A stretch of 64,000 nucleotides of DNA from Mycolicibacterium litorale. GTDB lineage: Bacteria > Actinomycetota > Actinomycetes > Mycobacteriales > Mycobacteriaceae. Positions 52,363-61,103 of the stretch are shown piece by piece. Under the pieces are notes generated by a model. It was given only the letters and a program-made list of their open reading frames with translations. It was not told the origin of the DNA and searched no databases. Location: the NCBI RefSeq assembly GCF_010731695.1, contig NZ_AP022586.1:4464001-4528000 (forward strand), given 5' to 3'. The position numbers and the translations under genes are program-made. Position 1 is the first letter of the stretch, and every line of letters starts with the position of its first letter.

Positions 52363-53038
52363 CGGCGTCGTCTTCGAGGGGGTGGCGCACGCATTCGGCG
52401 ACCGCCCCGTCCTGCGCGGCATCTCGCTGACCCTGACCGAGCGCCGCGTCGGGGTGCTCGGCGCCAACGGCAGCGGCAAGTCCACCCTCGCGCGGATGGT
52501 CAACGGGCTGGTGCTGCCTGACCGTGGCACGGTACGCGTCCACGGCCTCGACACCCGGCGGGCCACCCGCAAGGTCCGCCGCCAGGTCGGATTCGTCTTC
52601 ACGGACCCGGACCGGCAGATCCTCATGCCGACGGTGGCCGAGGACATCGAACTGTCGCTGTCGCGGCACGGCCTGAGTCGCGAGGAACGCACCGAGCGCA
52701 CCCGGCGGGTGCTCGAACGGTTCGGCCTCGCCGGGCACGCCGACCACCCCGCCCATTTGCTGTCGGGCGGGCAGAAGCAGCTCCTGGCGCTGGCGGCCGT
52801 GCTGGTCACCGAACCGCGCATCGTGGTGGCCGACGAACCGACGACGCTGCTCGATCTGCGTAACGCGGCGATGCTGCGCGCCGCGTTCGCCACGCTGGAC
52901 ACACAGCTGATCGTGGTGACCCACGACCTGTCGCTGGTCGACGACTTCGACCGGGTGATCGTCCTCGACGAGGGGGAGGTCGTGGCCGACGACGTGCCCT
53001 CGGTCGCGCTGGCGGCCTACCGGCGGTTGATGACGTGA
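52355..53038 (+). CDS. bioM: Biotin ECF transporter ATPase BioM
   Basis: A 227-residue ABC ATPase. Walker A is LGANGSGKSTLARMVNG, Q-loop region VGFVFTDPDRQILMPTVAED, signature LLSGGQKQLLALAAVL, and Walker B IVVADEPTTLLDLRN. The single-ATPase module powers BioY through BioN. It starts within the bioY end and overlaps bioN by 4 bases. Confidence 0.93.
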   Translation: MTDGVVFEGVAHAFGDRPVLRGISLTLTERRVGVLGANGSGKSTLARMVNGLVLPDRGTVRVHGLDTRRATRKVRRQVGFVFTDPDRQILMPTVAEDIELSLSRHGLSREERTERTRRVLERFGLAGHADHPAHLLSGGQKQLLALAAVLVTEPRIVVADEPTTLLDLRNAAMLRAAFATLDTQLIVVTHDLSLVDDFDRVIVLDEGEVVADDVPSVALAAYRRLMT

Positions 53039-53637
53039 CGACGCTGGGGGTGTACCGGCCCGGGAGCTCGCTGCTGCACCGTGTGCCGGCCGGGGTGAAA
53101 CTGGTCGGTCTCGGCGGGCTGATCGCGCTCATGTCGATACTCGTCGACACGCCCGCCGACCTCGGCATCGCGGCCGCGGGCCTGCTCGTGGTCTTCGCGG
53201 CCGCGCGGATGAGCGCCAGAGACGTTGTGACACAACTTCGTCCGGTGTTCTGGGTGGTCGTCTTCATCTTCGCCTTCCAGCTGCTGTTCACCGACTGGCG
53301 GCGCACGCTGGTGGTCTGCGGCGTCCTGCTGCTGTCGGTCGCGCTGGCGGCCGTGGTCACCGCCAGCACCCGCACGACCGACATGCTGGCCGCCATGACC
53401 CGCGCGATGCGGCCGCTGCGCCGCATCGGTTTCCCGGTGGATCAGGTCGCCCTCGCGCTGGCGCTCACGATCCGGGCGATACCCCTGATGGTCGAGACGG
53501 TGCGCCAGGTCGAGGAGGCGCGGCGCGCCCGTGGCCTGCGGTTCTCCCCGCGGATCGTGGTGGCGCCGGTGGTCGTGGCGGCCCTACGTACCGCCGACGG
53601 TTTCGCCGAGGCGCTCGCCGCGCGCGGCCTCGACTGA
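53035..53637 (+). CDS. bioN: Biotin ECF transporter transmembrane subunit BioN
   Basis: A 200-residue EcfT-family membrane protein. Hydrophobic segments include LVGLGGLIALMSILVDTPAD and FWVVVFIFAFQLLFT; the coupling Ala-Arg-Gly motifs appear as EEARRARGL and AEALAARGL near the end. It links BioM to BioY. The GTG start overlaps the bioM stop. It is convergent with the LysR gene. Confidence 0.92.
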   Translation: MTTLGVYRPGSSLLHRVPAGVKLVGLGGLIALMSILVDTPADLGIAAAGLLVVFAAARMSARDVVTQLRPVFWVVVFIFAFQLLFTDWRRTLVVCGVLLLSVALAAVVTASTRTTDMLAAMTRAMRPLRRIGFPVDQVALALALTIRAIPLMVETVRQVEEARRARGLRFSPRIVVAPVVVAALRTADGFAEALAARGLD

Positions 53638-53663
53638 CGCGTCGCGGGGCGGCGTCGGGCGTT

Positions 53664-54590
53664 TCAGCGCCGCGCCAGGTCCACGGCGGTCGCCAGCTGT
53701 TCCACCGCGTCCTCGAGCTCCGGCTGCGACTTCGCCCGATCCTTGGCCCACGCCAACGCGATCTCGGCGGGCGGCCACTTGTCCCCGTCGATCGGGATCA
53801 GCTTGAACTCGGGCGGCGAGAAGATCCGGCCGATCGCCGAAGCGGGCGCGTAGCTCACGATCGCCACCAGGTGCCGGTGGGAAACCTGCGCCGCCATCTC
53901 TAACTCCCCGCCACGCTGGTTCGTGGTCCGCACGATCCGGTGCACGCCGCGCGCGTTCAGTTGCCGCGTCAGCGCCGCCAACACCACCGGGTTGGGCCGC
54001 GCGAAGTCGATCACCACCTCGCGGTCCCTCAACTGCTCGACCGCCACCGTGTCGTAGGCCGCCAGCGGGTCGTCGAAGCGGACCGCCACCGCGCCCGGGT
54101 AGGCGGCGATGACCCGGTGTGCGAGACGTCTGTCGTTGGCGGGCAGGTGGATCACGCCGATCTCCAGGTGTCCGGAGACGAGCTTGGCGATCACCTCAGC
54201 GGCCGACCCGGGGACGCTGAACACCGACGGATTCGGCAGCTCCGCCGCGGCGGCTTCCACCTGGGACAGCAGGTCCGACGGCGCGTACGCGGTGGCGCCG
54301 ATCCGCAGCGCCGGTGCCCCCTGCAGCGCCTGGGCCGCGGTCGCCTTGAAGTCGTCGACCTGACGGAGGATGTCCCGGGCGGGACCGATCAGCCGCTCGC
54401 CCAGCGGCGTGAGCCGCACTTCGTGGTAGTTGCGTTCGAACAGCGGCCCGCCGAGTTCACGTTCCAGCAGCTTGATCTGCTTGCTCAGCGGGGGAGGGGT
54501 GATCCCCAGCCGGTCAGCGGCACGCGTGAAATGCAGTTCGTCGGCGACGGCGACGAAGTACTTCAGCCGCGTGAAATCGAGCTCCAACAC
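53664..54590 (-). CDS. LysR-family transcriptional regulator
   Basis: A 308-residue LysR protein. The N-terminal HTH is RLKYFVAVADELHFTRAADR, then LGITPPPLSKQIKLLERELG. The remainder is the periplasmic-binding-like effector domain. No ATG lies near the expected start; GTG 54590 or TTG 54587 gives the usual N-terminus. It is the last gene after the acyl-CoA dehydrogenases and CoA-transferase on the same strand, so it may control that operon from downstream, with an acyl-CoA or acid as effector. Confidence 0.88.
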   Translation of the reverse strand: MLELDFTRLKYFVAVADELHFTRAADRLGITPPPLSKQIKLLERELGGPLFERNYHEVRLTPLGERLIGPARDILRQVDDFKATAAQALQGAPALRIGATAYAPSDLLSQVEAAAAELPNPSVFSVPGSAAEVIAKLVSGHLEIGVIHLPANDRRLAHRVIAAYPGAVAVRFDDPLAAYDTVAVEQLRDREVVIDFARPNPVVLAALTRQLNARGVHRIVRTTNQRGGELEMAAQVSHRHLVAIVSYAPASAIGRIFSPPEFKLIPIDGDKWPPAEIALAWAKDRAKSQPELEDAVEQLATAVDLARR

Positions 54591-54633
54591 ACCTCGTCCG
54601 ACGATCCGTTTGACTGGATCGTACGGAACCGCC

Positions 54634-57018
54634 TCAGACCCGACGCGCCTCCGGTGCCGTCTGCAACACGCCGCGCTCGAGCAGACCCGCCACGGCCGCA
54701 TCGTCCAGGCCGAGCAGCGTGGTCGCGATCTCGACGGTCTGCTCACCGAGCAGCGGCGCCTGTCCCAGCGGCGGGTCCGCGATGCGCTCGGAGTGCAGCT
54801 GGGCGTTCTCCAGCACGTACGGCTCCTTGCCGTGGGGGTGCAGCTCCTCACGGAAAGCGCGGCGCTGCGCGTAGTACTCCCACTGCGGCAGGTCGGCGGC
54901 CTGCATGACGGCCCCTGCGGGCACACCGGCCGCTTGCAGGAGGATCATCCCGTCGGCGGGTGAACGCCGGCATGTCCACTCCGAGACCGCCTGATCGATA
55001 CGCGTCCGGTAGCGGTCGCGGCCCGCCTTCGTGGCGAGCTCGGGATCGCCGGCCAGGTCCGGCCGCTCGAGCACTCCGCAGAGCGCCCGCCAGTCGTCGT
55101 CGTCGCGCACGGTGACTGCCAGCCAGGCGTCTTCACCGTCGGCGCGGAACAGACCCCATGGCGCGTCGTACGCCGCGGCGTCGGACCGTTCGTGTCCGTC
55201 GCGGGCGAGCGCCTCACCGGCGATCTCGGCGGCGAGGTGGCTGAGCATGACCTCGGACTGCGCGATGCTCGCCGCACCGCCCTGCCCGGTTCGCTCGCGG
55301 CGCACCAGCAGGCTCAACGCGGCCACGACGCCGATGCGCGCACTGACGTGGTCGGGATACACGGTGACGGTGTCGCAGAACTCATCAGGATCCGACGGAT
55401 AGACCCATTGTTTGGTGAAGCCGGCCGCGGCACGGACCAGCGGGCCGTAGCCGAGTCGCTGCGCCCACGGCCCGGTCGGGCCGAACGCCGAACTGTCCAC
55501 GACCACGATGCCGGGGTTGACCGACATCAGCGTGTCGTGGTCCATCGCGAGGCCCGCGGCGACTCCGGGTTTGAAGTTCGTCAGGACGACGTCGGCCTCC
55601 TCAACGAGCCGGTGCGCGAGGGTCCGGCCCTCGGCGGACCGCAGGTCGATACCGATCGCGCGCTTGTTGCGGTGTCCGCCTGCGAAGCTCGCGTTCATCA
55701 GGTTGCGGCCCGGGCGCATACCGTCCGGGAACGCCGCGTTCTCGATTTTGATGACGTCGGCGCCGAGATCACCGAAGAGCCTGCCGGTGTCGGCGCCGAC
55801 GACGATCACGCCGAGATCGAGCACCCGCAGGCCCTCCAGCGGTAGGCCCTGATCGGTTCGCCTGCGCTGAGCCAGGATCGGCGCACTGGTCGGTCCCCGC
55901 TCGGCGTGAACGGGTGCGGTGACCGCGTACGCGCGCTGTCCGTCGACCTCGACCACCCCCCGGGGAACCGGGGCGACGAGCCCGGGGGAGAACTCGGCAT
56001 GACCGAAAAACCCTCGCGCCGTAACCTGTTCGGCGGTCAGCGCCTCGGTCATGCTCAGCACCGCAGCGGTCGGCACCCCGTGCTTCTGACCGTTCTGTTC
56101 GAGATCGGCGCGCGTCTTGTCGGCGCAGAACGCCCCGATCGCCGACCACAGGGACGCCGACGTCAGCCGTTCCCGCAGACCCTCGAACCGGGGATCGGCG
56201 AACTCCTCCGGCCTGCCCATCCACTCGAACATGCCGTGCCACTGGCGTTTGGCCAGTAGGCAGATGCGGATGTAGCCGTCCCGGCAGGCGGTGATCGGAT
56301 AGCGCAGCCGCTCGGCCGCCCAGTTGCGATTCTGTTGCGCGACAGGAACTCCCGCCGACGCCGTGCCCATCGTCCCGAACGGCGGGTCCAGTGCCTGCAT
56401 CGCGCCCTCGACGATCGCGAAATCGATGCGGTCCCCGGCACCGGTGCGCAACCGGTCGAGCAGGACGCTGAGCACCGCCACCGCCGCCTGGGCGGCCGCG
56501 ACGTGGTACGGCAGTTGTTCGCCCGGCGGGACCAGCGGCTCCCGGCCCGGCATCCCCGAGCGCGACAGTTCACTGGTCAACGCGTGCAGCACCGGGGTGG
56601 TGGACTGCCAGCCCGAGAAGTCGTTGTCGCGGCCGAAGTCGCTGAGCGACAACACGATCAGCCCCGGGTGGGCGGCGCGGATCTCGTCGACCCCGAGCAG
56701 GCGTTCCGCGGCGGATCCGGGCCGGGTGTCCTCGATGAGGATGTCGGCGGCGTCGACCAGGCCGTCCCACCGCTGCCGGCCGGCCGGTGTGGATGCGTCG
56801 ATTCCGAGGGGCGCCACGCCCAGCCGATTGATGGCCGTCGCCAACGCCACCGGGCCGAACCGGGGACCGACCTCCACATTGCCCGTGACCCCGGCCAGCT
56901 CGACGGCCGTCACGTGCGCACCGAGGTCGGCGAGCAGGCGGCCGACCGCCGTCATCGGACCGGAGGACAGGTCGAGGATCCGGATGCCTGCCAGCGGCGG
57001 ATCGTAGGAGGAGCCCAC
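54634..57018 (-). CDS. Tandem-domain CaiB/BaiF family III CoA-transferase
   Basis: A 794-residue protein, twice the usual length. Two CaiB/BaiF units are joined at about residue 390: the first begins LAGIRILDLSSGPMTAVGRL, the second LEGLRVLDLGVIVVGADTGR. Where formyl-CoA transferase has its catalytic Asp (in its MQDAVL motif), domain 1 reads IVEGAM and domain 2 reads AQSEVM, so each carries Glu or Ser nearby instead of a clear Asp. It probably activates a carboxylic acid to its CoA ester for the two acyl-CoA dehydrogenases, whose genes lie 3 bases upstream. Confidence 0.88.
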   Translation of the reverse strand: MGSSYDPPLAGIRILDLSSGPMTAVGRLLADLGAHVTAVELAGVTGNVEVGPRFGPVALATAINRLGVAPLGIDASTPAGRQRWDGLVDAADILIEDTRPGSAAERLLGVDEIRAAHPGLIVLSLSDFGRDNDFSGWQSTTPVLHALTSELSRSGMPGREPLVPPGEQLPYHVAAAQAAVAVLSVLLDRLRTGAGDRIDFAIVEGAMQALDPPFGTMGTASAGVPVAQQNRNWAAERLRYPITACRDGYIRICLLAKRQWHGMFEWMGRPEEFADPRFEGLRERLTSASLWSAIGAFCADKTRADLEQNGQKHGVPTAAVLSMTEALTAEQVTARGFFGHAEFSPGLVAPVPRGVVEVDGQRAYAVTAPVHAERGPTSAPILAQRRRTDQGLPLEGLRVLDLGVIVVGADTGRLFGDLGADVIKIENAAFPDGMRPGRNLMNASFAGGHRNKRAIGIDLRSAEGRTLAHRLVEEADVVLTNFKPGVAAGLAMDHDTLMSVNPGIVVVDSSAFGPTGPWAQRLGYGPLVRAAAGFTKQWVYPSDPDEFCDTVTVYPDHVSARIGVVAALSLLVRRERTGQGGAASIAQSEVMLSHLAAEIAGEALARDGHERSDAAAYDAPWGLFRADGEDAWLAVTVRDDDDWRALCGVLERPDLAGDPELATKAGRDRYRTRIDQAVSEWTCRRSPADGMILLQAAGVPAGAVMQAADLPQWEYYAQRRAFREELHPHGKEPYVLENAQLHSERIADPPLGQAPLLGEQTVEIATTLLGLDDAAVAGLLERGVLQTAPEARRV

Positions 57019-57021
57019 GGG

Positions 57022-58218
57022 TCAGTTCCGACGGGCGTCGCGGAAGGGGATATCGCGGTCGACCTCGGGTTCCTTGGGCAGGCCGAGGACTCGCTCACCG
57101 ATGATGTTGCGCTGGATCTGGTCGGTCCCGCCGCCGATCGAGGTGAAGTACGCGTTGAGCGTCAGGAAGTTGATGTCGTCGGCCTCGGGGTTGTCCGGTC
57201 CGGCCAGCAGCGCCTCCGCGCCGATGATCTCGGTCTTCACCCGCGCCTCGGTGTGCAGGATGTTCGACATCGCCAGCTTGCCCAGCGACATGATCGAACT
57301 CGACGTGCCCTGCGAGGTCGACGCCTTCGCACGGGCGTTGTTGAGGCGGTTGAGTTCCCGCAGCGCCAGCACCGTGACCAGCGAGTCGCGGATCACCGGA
57401 TCGTCGAGGCGGCCGTGTGCGCGGGCGAGTTCGACGAGGCTGTCGGCTCGCGAACTGTTGCGCGAGCCGCGGCCACTGTCGCCCATGATCGACCGCTCGT
57501 AGGCCAGTGCCGTCTGGAGCACCCGCCACCCGTTGCCGGTGCCGCCGAGCAGATAGCCGTCGGACACCCTGGCGTCGCTGATGAACACCTCGTTGAAGTG
57601 AGATTCGCCGGTGATCTGCACCAGCGGCCGCACCTCGATACCGGGCTGCTTCATCGGCAGGATGAAGAAGCTCAGACCCTTGTGCTTGGGCACGTCCCAG
57701 TCCGTGCGGGCCAGCAGCAGCCCGTAGTCGGCCGTCGCCGCGCCGGACGTCCACACCTTCTGGCCGTTGACCGCCCACTGGTCGCCGTCGCGGACGGCGG
57801 TCGCATGAACGCCGGCCAGGTCCGACCCGGCGCCGGGCTCGCTGTAGAGCAGACAGGTGCTCGCCCGCTCGGTGAGGAAGTCGCGCAGCAACTCCTGTTT
57901 GAGGGCGTCGGTGCCGAACGTCAGCACGGTGTTCGCCGGAATGCTGTACTTGTCGCGCCGGGCGCCCGGCGCCCTGGCGGCCCGGAACTCCTTCTCGATG
58001 GCGGCGGCCAGGTGGTTCGGATAGCCGCGGCCGAACCATTCGGTCGGATAGGTGGGCACCGCGTAGCCGGCGTCGAGCACCTTCTCCAGCCAGGCGACGC
58101 GCTCGGGAGAGGCCACCCAGGGATCGGTCGACTTGGGCAGACCGGTCCAGTTCTGCTGGAGCCAGCCGCGGACCTCGGCGCGCAGTTCGTCGGCGCTCGG
58201 ATTCTGGGTCTCGGTCAT
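57022..58218 (-). CDS. Acyl-CoA dehydrogenase A
   Basis: A 398-residue FAD acyl-CoA dehydrogenase. It has LYSEPGAGSDLAGVHATAVR (FAD/substrate loop), VNGQKVWTSGA, and GGGTDQIQRNIIGERVLGLP at the C-terminus. It is separated by 3 bases from a second, divergent acyl-CoA dehydrogenase. In mycobacteria such pairs act as alpha2beta2 heterotetramers on CoA esters of branched or ring-bearing side chains (steroid FadE pairs are the known case). The substrate here is unknown. Confidence 0.9.
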   Translation of the reverse strand: MTETQNPSADELRAEVRGWLQQNWTGLPKSTDPWVASPERVAWLEKVLDAGYAVPTYPTEWFGRGYPNHLAAAIEKEFRAARAPGARRDKYSIPANTVLTFGTDALKQELLRDFLTERASTCLLYSEPGAGSDLAGVHATAVRDGDQWAVNGQKVWTSGAATADYGLLLARTDWDVPKHKGLSFFILPMKQPGIEVRPLVQITGESHFNEVFISDARVSDGYLLGGTGNGWRVLQTALAYERSIMGDSGRGSRNSSRADSLVELARAHGRLDDPVIRDSLVTVLALRELNRLNNARAKASTSQGTSSSIMSLGKLAMSNILHTEARVKTEIIGAEALLAGPDNPEADDINFLTLNAYFTSIGGGTDQIQRNIIGERVLGLPKEPEVDRDIPFRDARRN

Positions 58219-58221
58219 GGG

Positions 58222-59328
58222 TCAGGCGCCTTTCGACTGGAGGTAGCGCTCACGGTGCAGGCGGGGGCCACCGAACAACTGCATGCCGGTGCGGGCCCGG
58301 CGCAGGTACAGGTGGGCCGGGTGTTCCCACGTGAAGCCGATGCCGCCGTGCATCTGGATGGCCGCGGCGGCGACGTCCTGGTACGCCTCCGCGCACGCGA
58401 AGCCCGCCAGCGCGATCGCCCCGTCGGCGGTGTCGAGGTCCGTCTGATCTGCCGACGCCTTCTGAGCGGCGGCATTCTGAGCGGCCGACGTCGCGGACTC
58501 GACTTTCAGCAGCAGATCGGCCGCCATGTGCTTGAGCGCCTGGAAGCTGCCGATGGGCCTGCCGAACTGGATGCGGGTCTTGAGGTAGTCGACGGTGATC
58601 TCGAAGATGCGCCGCGCCCCGCCGGACTGTTCACCGGCCAAGGCGATCACGGCGAGGTCGAGCGCCTGCTGCACCGCATCCCACCCGGCCGCGCCCAACC
58701 GCCGCGCCGGGGTGTCGGCGAACGTGAAGGTGGACAGCCGCACGGACGGGTCGAAGACCGTGGCGGCAACCCGCTGGAAGCCGGAGGCGTCGGGCTGCAC
58801 CTCGTAGACGCCGATCCCGTCGGGGCCGCCGGCAACGACCAGAATGACGTCGGCCACCTGTCCGTCGGTCACGAAATGCGCCGCACCGGTCAGTGCGCCG
58901 GTATCGGTGGCGTGCACGCCGACGCCCTCGGCCGTCCAGGTGCCTGCTCGGCCGGTCACGGCGACGGTCCCGATGGCGCTGCCGTCCGCCAGGCCGGGCA
59001 GCAGCCGCTGCTTGTCGTCGTCGGAGCCTGCCGCGGCGATGAGCGCGGAGGCGAGCACCGCGCTGGACAGGAACGGTGACGGGAGCAGGGCGGCGCCGGT
59101 CTCCTCGGCCACCGCCTCGAGTTCGGCGGGCCCGAGCCCGACACCGCCGTACTCGGTGTCGATGACCAGGCCGGTGACACCCTGGTCGGCCAGCCGGCGC
59201 CACAGGTCGCGGTCGAAGCCGTCGTCGCCGGCCAGGACCCGCCGGACGTCCTGTTCGGTGCACCGGCTGCGCAGCAGATCGCGGACCGCCTCCCGCAACG
59301 CTTCCCGTTCGGCGACGTCGATCGTCAT
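58222..59328 (-). CDS. Acyl-CoA dehydrogenase B
   Basis: A 368-residue acyl-CoA dehydrogenase, less typical than its partner. It has LVIDTEYGGVGLGPAELEAV, FGRPIGSFQALKHMAADLL and AIQMHGGIGFTWEHPAHLYL at the C-terminus. A typical FAD loop is missing (AVTGRAGTWTAEGVGV), as in the second subunit of FadE heterotetramers. First gene of the operon ending with the LysR gene. RBS is not clear. Confidence 0.88.
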   Translation of the reverse strand: MTIDVAEREALREAVRDLLRSRCTEQDVRRVLAGDDGFDRDLWRRLADQGVTGLVIDTEYGGVGLGPAELEAVAEETGAALLPSPFLSSAVLASALIAAAGSDDDKQRLLPGLADGSAIGTVAVTGRAGTWTAEGVGVHATDTGALTGAAHFVTDGQVADVILVVAGGPDGIGVYEVQPDASGFQRVAATVFDPSVRLSTFTFADTPARRLGAAGWDAVQQALDLAVIALAGEQSGGARRIFEITVDYLKTRIQFGRPIGSFQALKHMAADLLLKVESATSAAQNAAAQKASADQTDLDTADGAIALAGFACAEAYQDVAAAAIQMHGGIGFTWEHPAHLYLRRARTGMQLFGGPRLHRERYLQSKGA

Positions 59329-59435
59329 GGCCCAACCGCCTTCCTGTCGTCGCTGACAGCTTCCGCGCCGATTGGGCAGGTGTAAATCATCAGTTACGAC
59401 ACCCTCGGATTTCCGATGGCGACATGCCTTGATCT

Positions 59436-59450
59436 ACTACAGAGCGTAGT
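59436..59450. promoter_or_regulatory. Small palindrome upstream of the acyl-CoA dehydrogenase operon
   Basis: ACTAC and GTAGT are 5-bp arms around five bases, in the 240-bp gap between the acyl-CoA dehydrogenase operon and the GGDEF gene end. It may be a binding site for the operon's LysR or another regulator. The rest of the gap holds no gene I can support. Confidence 0.3.
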
Positions 59451-59569
59451 GCTTCACTGGATCCGCTATCGGATCGCCGGCCAGCACGACGTCTGCCCCG
59501 TGCCGCCTCCCGAAGTGCGCAAACGCTTCCTCGACGCGCCGGGCTGACGCCTGACGGCGGCATGCGATC

Positions 59570-60646
59570 TCAGGTGGACGCGCGGGTGGCGTGCTGGATC
59601 TGGTTGCCGCCCCGCCGCTTGGCGGCGTACATGGCGGTATCGGCGTCGGTGACCAGGCGCTGGAATGTCTCGTCGGCCTGCTCGGACCTGACGTCGCGCA
59701 GCGGAACCGTGGCGGTGCCGACGCTCGCGGTCACCCGGAATGGCGTCGACGTCACCGCCGCGCACAGACCCTTCGCCCATTCGGTCGGGACCGCCTCCGT
59801 CACGATGTCGGCGATCAGGAACTCCTCACCGCCCATGCGGCACAGCAGCGCGGTGTCGGCGCACGCGGCGGTCAGTGCCTCGGCGACGTCGACCAGCGCG
59901 GCATCTCCGCTGGCGTGGCCGTGTACGTCGTTGATGGCCTTGAAGCGGTCGAGATCGATCAGCGCCACCGCCAGGTAGGCCCGGTCGGCGCGGGCGACCA
60001 GCCGCCCGACCACCGCGTGGGTGAACGCCCGCCGATTGAGCAGCCCGGTGAGCGGATCGCGGTCGGAGCGCAGCAGGTCGGTGCCCAGCGAGCGGACGAT
60101 CACCTGGATGGCGAACGGCACGCCCACGTTCAGTTCGAGCACGAGAAAGTAGCCGGACAGCGCCAGCACGGCTTCTCCCTCGCTCGCCAGCCGGACCGCC
60201 TGCCATGCGCCGACCGTCATGGCCAGCACGAAGTTGACGAGCATGTACCTGGCCGTGTGGAAGAACGCGATGTACCCGCCGGAGACCGCCAGCGCGGTGC
60301 ACGACATCAGCCCGATCAGCGGTTGGGCCTGCCAGAGGCACCCGAAAGCGATCGTCGCGCTGCCGATCGCCGCGAACAGCACCGACTCGGTTCTGGTCGG
60401 CCAGCGCTTGAGCCACAGCACGGCCAAACTGAGTCCGGCCAGCGCCGCGACGACCGCGAACGCCAGGGCTATCCGGTCATCGATCGACGCCGGCCCCCAC
60501 AACGCGTTGATCGGCACCAACGCGAGTGATGCCGCCACAATGGCCATGCCCCGGCGCATCGGCGCGGCCATACCGCGTGTTTGCAGGTAACCGCTGAGCC
60601 AGTCGAAGTGATCCGGCTGGTGCCACCACTTGGCCACCCATTCCAT
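59570..60646 (-). CDS. Membrane diguanylate cyclase (GGDEF)
   Basis: A 358-residue protein with about six membrane helices (for example AIVAASLALVPINALWG and VAALAGLSLAVLWL) and a C-terminal GGDEF domain: RDPLTGLLNRRAFTHAVVGR, LIDLDRFKAINDVHGHASGD and CRMGGEEFLIAD. The active site is GGEEF, which is catalytically competent. The RxxD product-inhibition site is absent (Ala at the key positions). It makes c-di-GMP, the biofilm second messenger. ATG 60646 has GGGGGGATC upstream. Confidence 0.92.
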   Translation of the reverse strand: MEWVAKWWHQPDHFDWLSGYLQTRGMAAPMRRGMAIVAASLALVPINALWGPASIDDRIALAFAVVAALAGLSLAVLWLKRWPTRTESVLFAAIGSATIAFGCLWQAQPLIGLMSCTALAVSGGYIAFFHTARYMLVNFVLAMTVGAWQAVRLASEGEAVLALSGYFLVLELNVGVPFAIQVIVRSLGTDLLRSDRDPLTGLLNRRAFTHAVVGRLVARADRAYLAVALIDLDRFKAINDVHGHASGDAALVDVAEALTAACADTALLCRMGGEEFLIADIVTEAVPTEWAKGLCAAVTSTPFRVTASVGTATVPLRDVRSEQADETFQRLVTDADTAMYAAKRRGGNQIQHATRAST

Positions 60647-61103
60647 CGACAGATCCCCCCGAGCCCCACGCCCCGGTGCGTGTTTGCTCAAAATACCGCT
60701 GACCCGGAGCAGGAACTGGCGAACGCAAGTATTCGGGGTGCCGAAGCGACGCCGGCGTCACCAGCGGATTCGCCGGGCCATGCGCGACATACGCGACTCC
60801 TGAGACGCAGGCGGTCCGCGACGTCGGGGCCCCGCACCGGCCGTGACGTCCGCCACACCATCACCTGAAAGTGCCTGGTGCCGACGGTATTTCGGATCAG
60901 CGCGGCGAACGGCACCCGCATCGTTGTAGCGCTCGGGCCCCCTGGGTACGACACCCTTGGCGGGAGCGTCGAGACAACTGCGGCGCTCCCGATGACTGTC
61001 CGAGAGGCACCTCGCGCCGCCGAGAGAGCGTGCATCGCGTGCCTGCGCCATCCGCCGGGGAAATGGCGTCCGAACCCGAGATCCGAAAGCAGGGCACTGC
61101 TAC
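60647..61103. other. 457-bp intergenic region without a supported gene
   Basis: This gap separates the divergent diguanylate cyclase and GH5-like genes. Open frames cross it on both strands, but none shows a family match, codon bias or RBS worth calling. No riboswitch core was recognised. Short inverted repeats are present, as expected at high GC. It must hold the promoters of both genes, and its length leaves room for a small RNA or operator. Confidence 0.4.

Noticed and set aside
56335..59079. A 914-codon open frame on the plus strand
   Set aside because: It lies opposite the CoA-transferase and acyl-CoA dehydrogenases, whose family motifs are clear. Its product is Arg/Gly/His-rich with no known fold. 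It is a high-GC artefact.
60878..61103. A gene starting at 60878 and running into the GH5-like gene
   Set aside because: No family resemblance, no convincing ribosome binding site, and it overlaps the glycosidase in another frame.
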